Assembly (NCBI GenBank): GCA_040954595.2
Contig: CM082586.2
Span: 2,356,001-2,420,000, forward strand
Direction of reading: 5' to 3'
Length of the DNA stretch: 64,000 bases
Source: Balanoglossus misakiensis
Lineage: Eukaryota > Hemichordata
The first letter of the stretch is position 1; every line of letters begins with the position of its first letter. Below, in pieces: positions 63,787-64,000 of the stretch. The notes below the pieces were generated by a model that had not been told where the DNA came from, ran no database searches, and worked only from the letters and a program-made list of their open reading frames with translations. Made by a program: the position numbers and the translations under genes.

Positions 63787-64000
63787 GTAGGATTTCATCT
63801 TCTCACACCCCTGGCTGCTGGGAGTGTGGGATCGACAGTATGAGATAAATCGGTCCCACACTCTTGCCTATTCAAATGTGTTTATATATATGACAGGAGC
63901 GCTGATGTGATAATAATCTGAAGCGAATTTTACAAATTTGTGGTCATGTGCGAAGTAGAAAACAAAGTGGGAAGGCCTATCATGCCAACACAATTATAAT
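63787..64000 (+). other. CLCA-like intron at the right edge
   Basis: Begins with the donor GTAGGA after exon 6. The remainder of the VWA domain and the C-terminal part of the protein lie beyond the window. Confidence 0.6.

Noticed and set aside
1-64000. CRISPR arrays, bacterial operons, rRNA or tRNA genes, intact transposons or viral genes
   Set aside because: None seen: no regularly spaced repeats, no tRNA-like B-box/cloverleaf spotted by eye, no transposase, reverse transcriptase or integrase reading frames.

Overview
The window is nuclear DNA from an animal with many introns. There are no operons, Shine-Dalgarno sites or long uninterrupted genes. Coding exons of 40-850 bases are joined by GT-AG introns and followed by AATAAA/ATTAAA signals. 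The gene families (carnitine-pathway dioxygenase, MCT-type transporters, FAM167, CLCA, a Cys-loop anion channel), plus frequent TAGGCCTA and TACATGTA palindromes, suggest a marine invertebrate, most likely a non-vertebrate deuterostome (hemichordate, amphioxus or echinoderm). The species cannot be fixed from the sequence alone. All gene models were built by hand: exons were read in frame, splice sites located, and phases checked across each junction.

Layout. (1) 1-4042, plus: the 3' part of a gamma-butyrobetaine dioxygenase (BBOX1-like) gene, followed by a second complete copy of its catalytic exon cassette that has no N-terminal exons of its own. (2) 4755-14787, plus: three tandem paralogues of a monocarboxylate-transporter-like MFS carrier (470, 551 and 507 aa) with identical intron phases. 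(3) 17057-40277, minus: one 30-exon gene encoding a modular protein of about 1,701 aa that I could not assign to a named family. It has a C4 cysteine module, a long proline-rich centre built from phase 1-1 exons, a coiled coil and an EF-hand-like C-terminus. (4) 42111-43890, minus: a tiny four-exon gene for a twin-CX9C protein resembling NDUFAF8 (complex I assembly), next to a possible divergent promoter. (5) 44020-53536: a long region with TATA promoters and candidate 5' UTR exons on the plus strand, leading into FAM167 (coding exons 53591-54414). (6) 55110-58153, minus: a Cys-loop ligand-gated channel with an anion-type PAR motif, lacking its signal-peptide exon. (7) 59675-63786, plus: the N-terminal two-thirds of a CLCA metalloprotease/VWA protein, running off the right edge, with an apparent one-base frameshift in its sixth exon.

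The least described item is the 1,701-aa gene. Other observations of note are the BBOX cassette duplication, BBOX lying beside MCT-like carriers, the CLCA frameshift, and a 15-base TATA core-promoter sequence present upstream of two different plus-strand transcription units.
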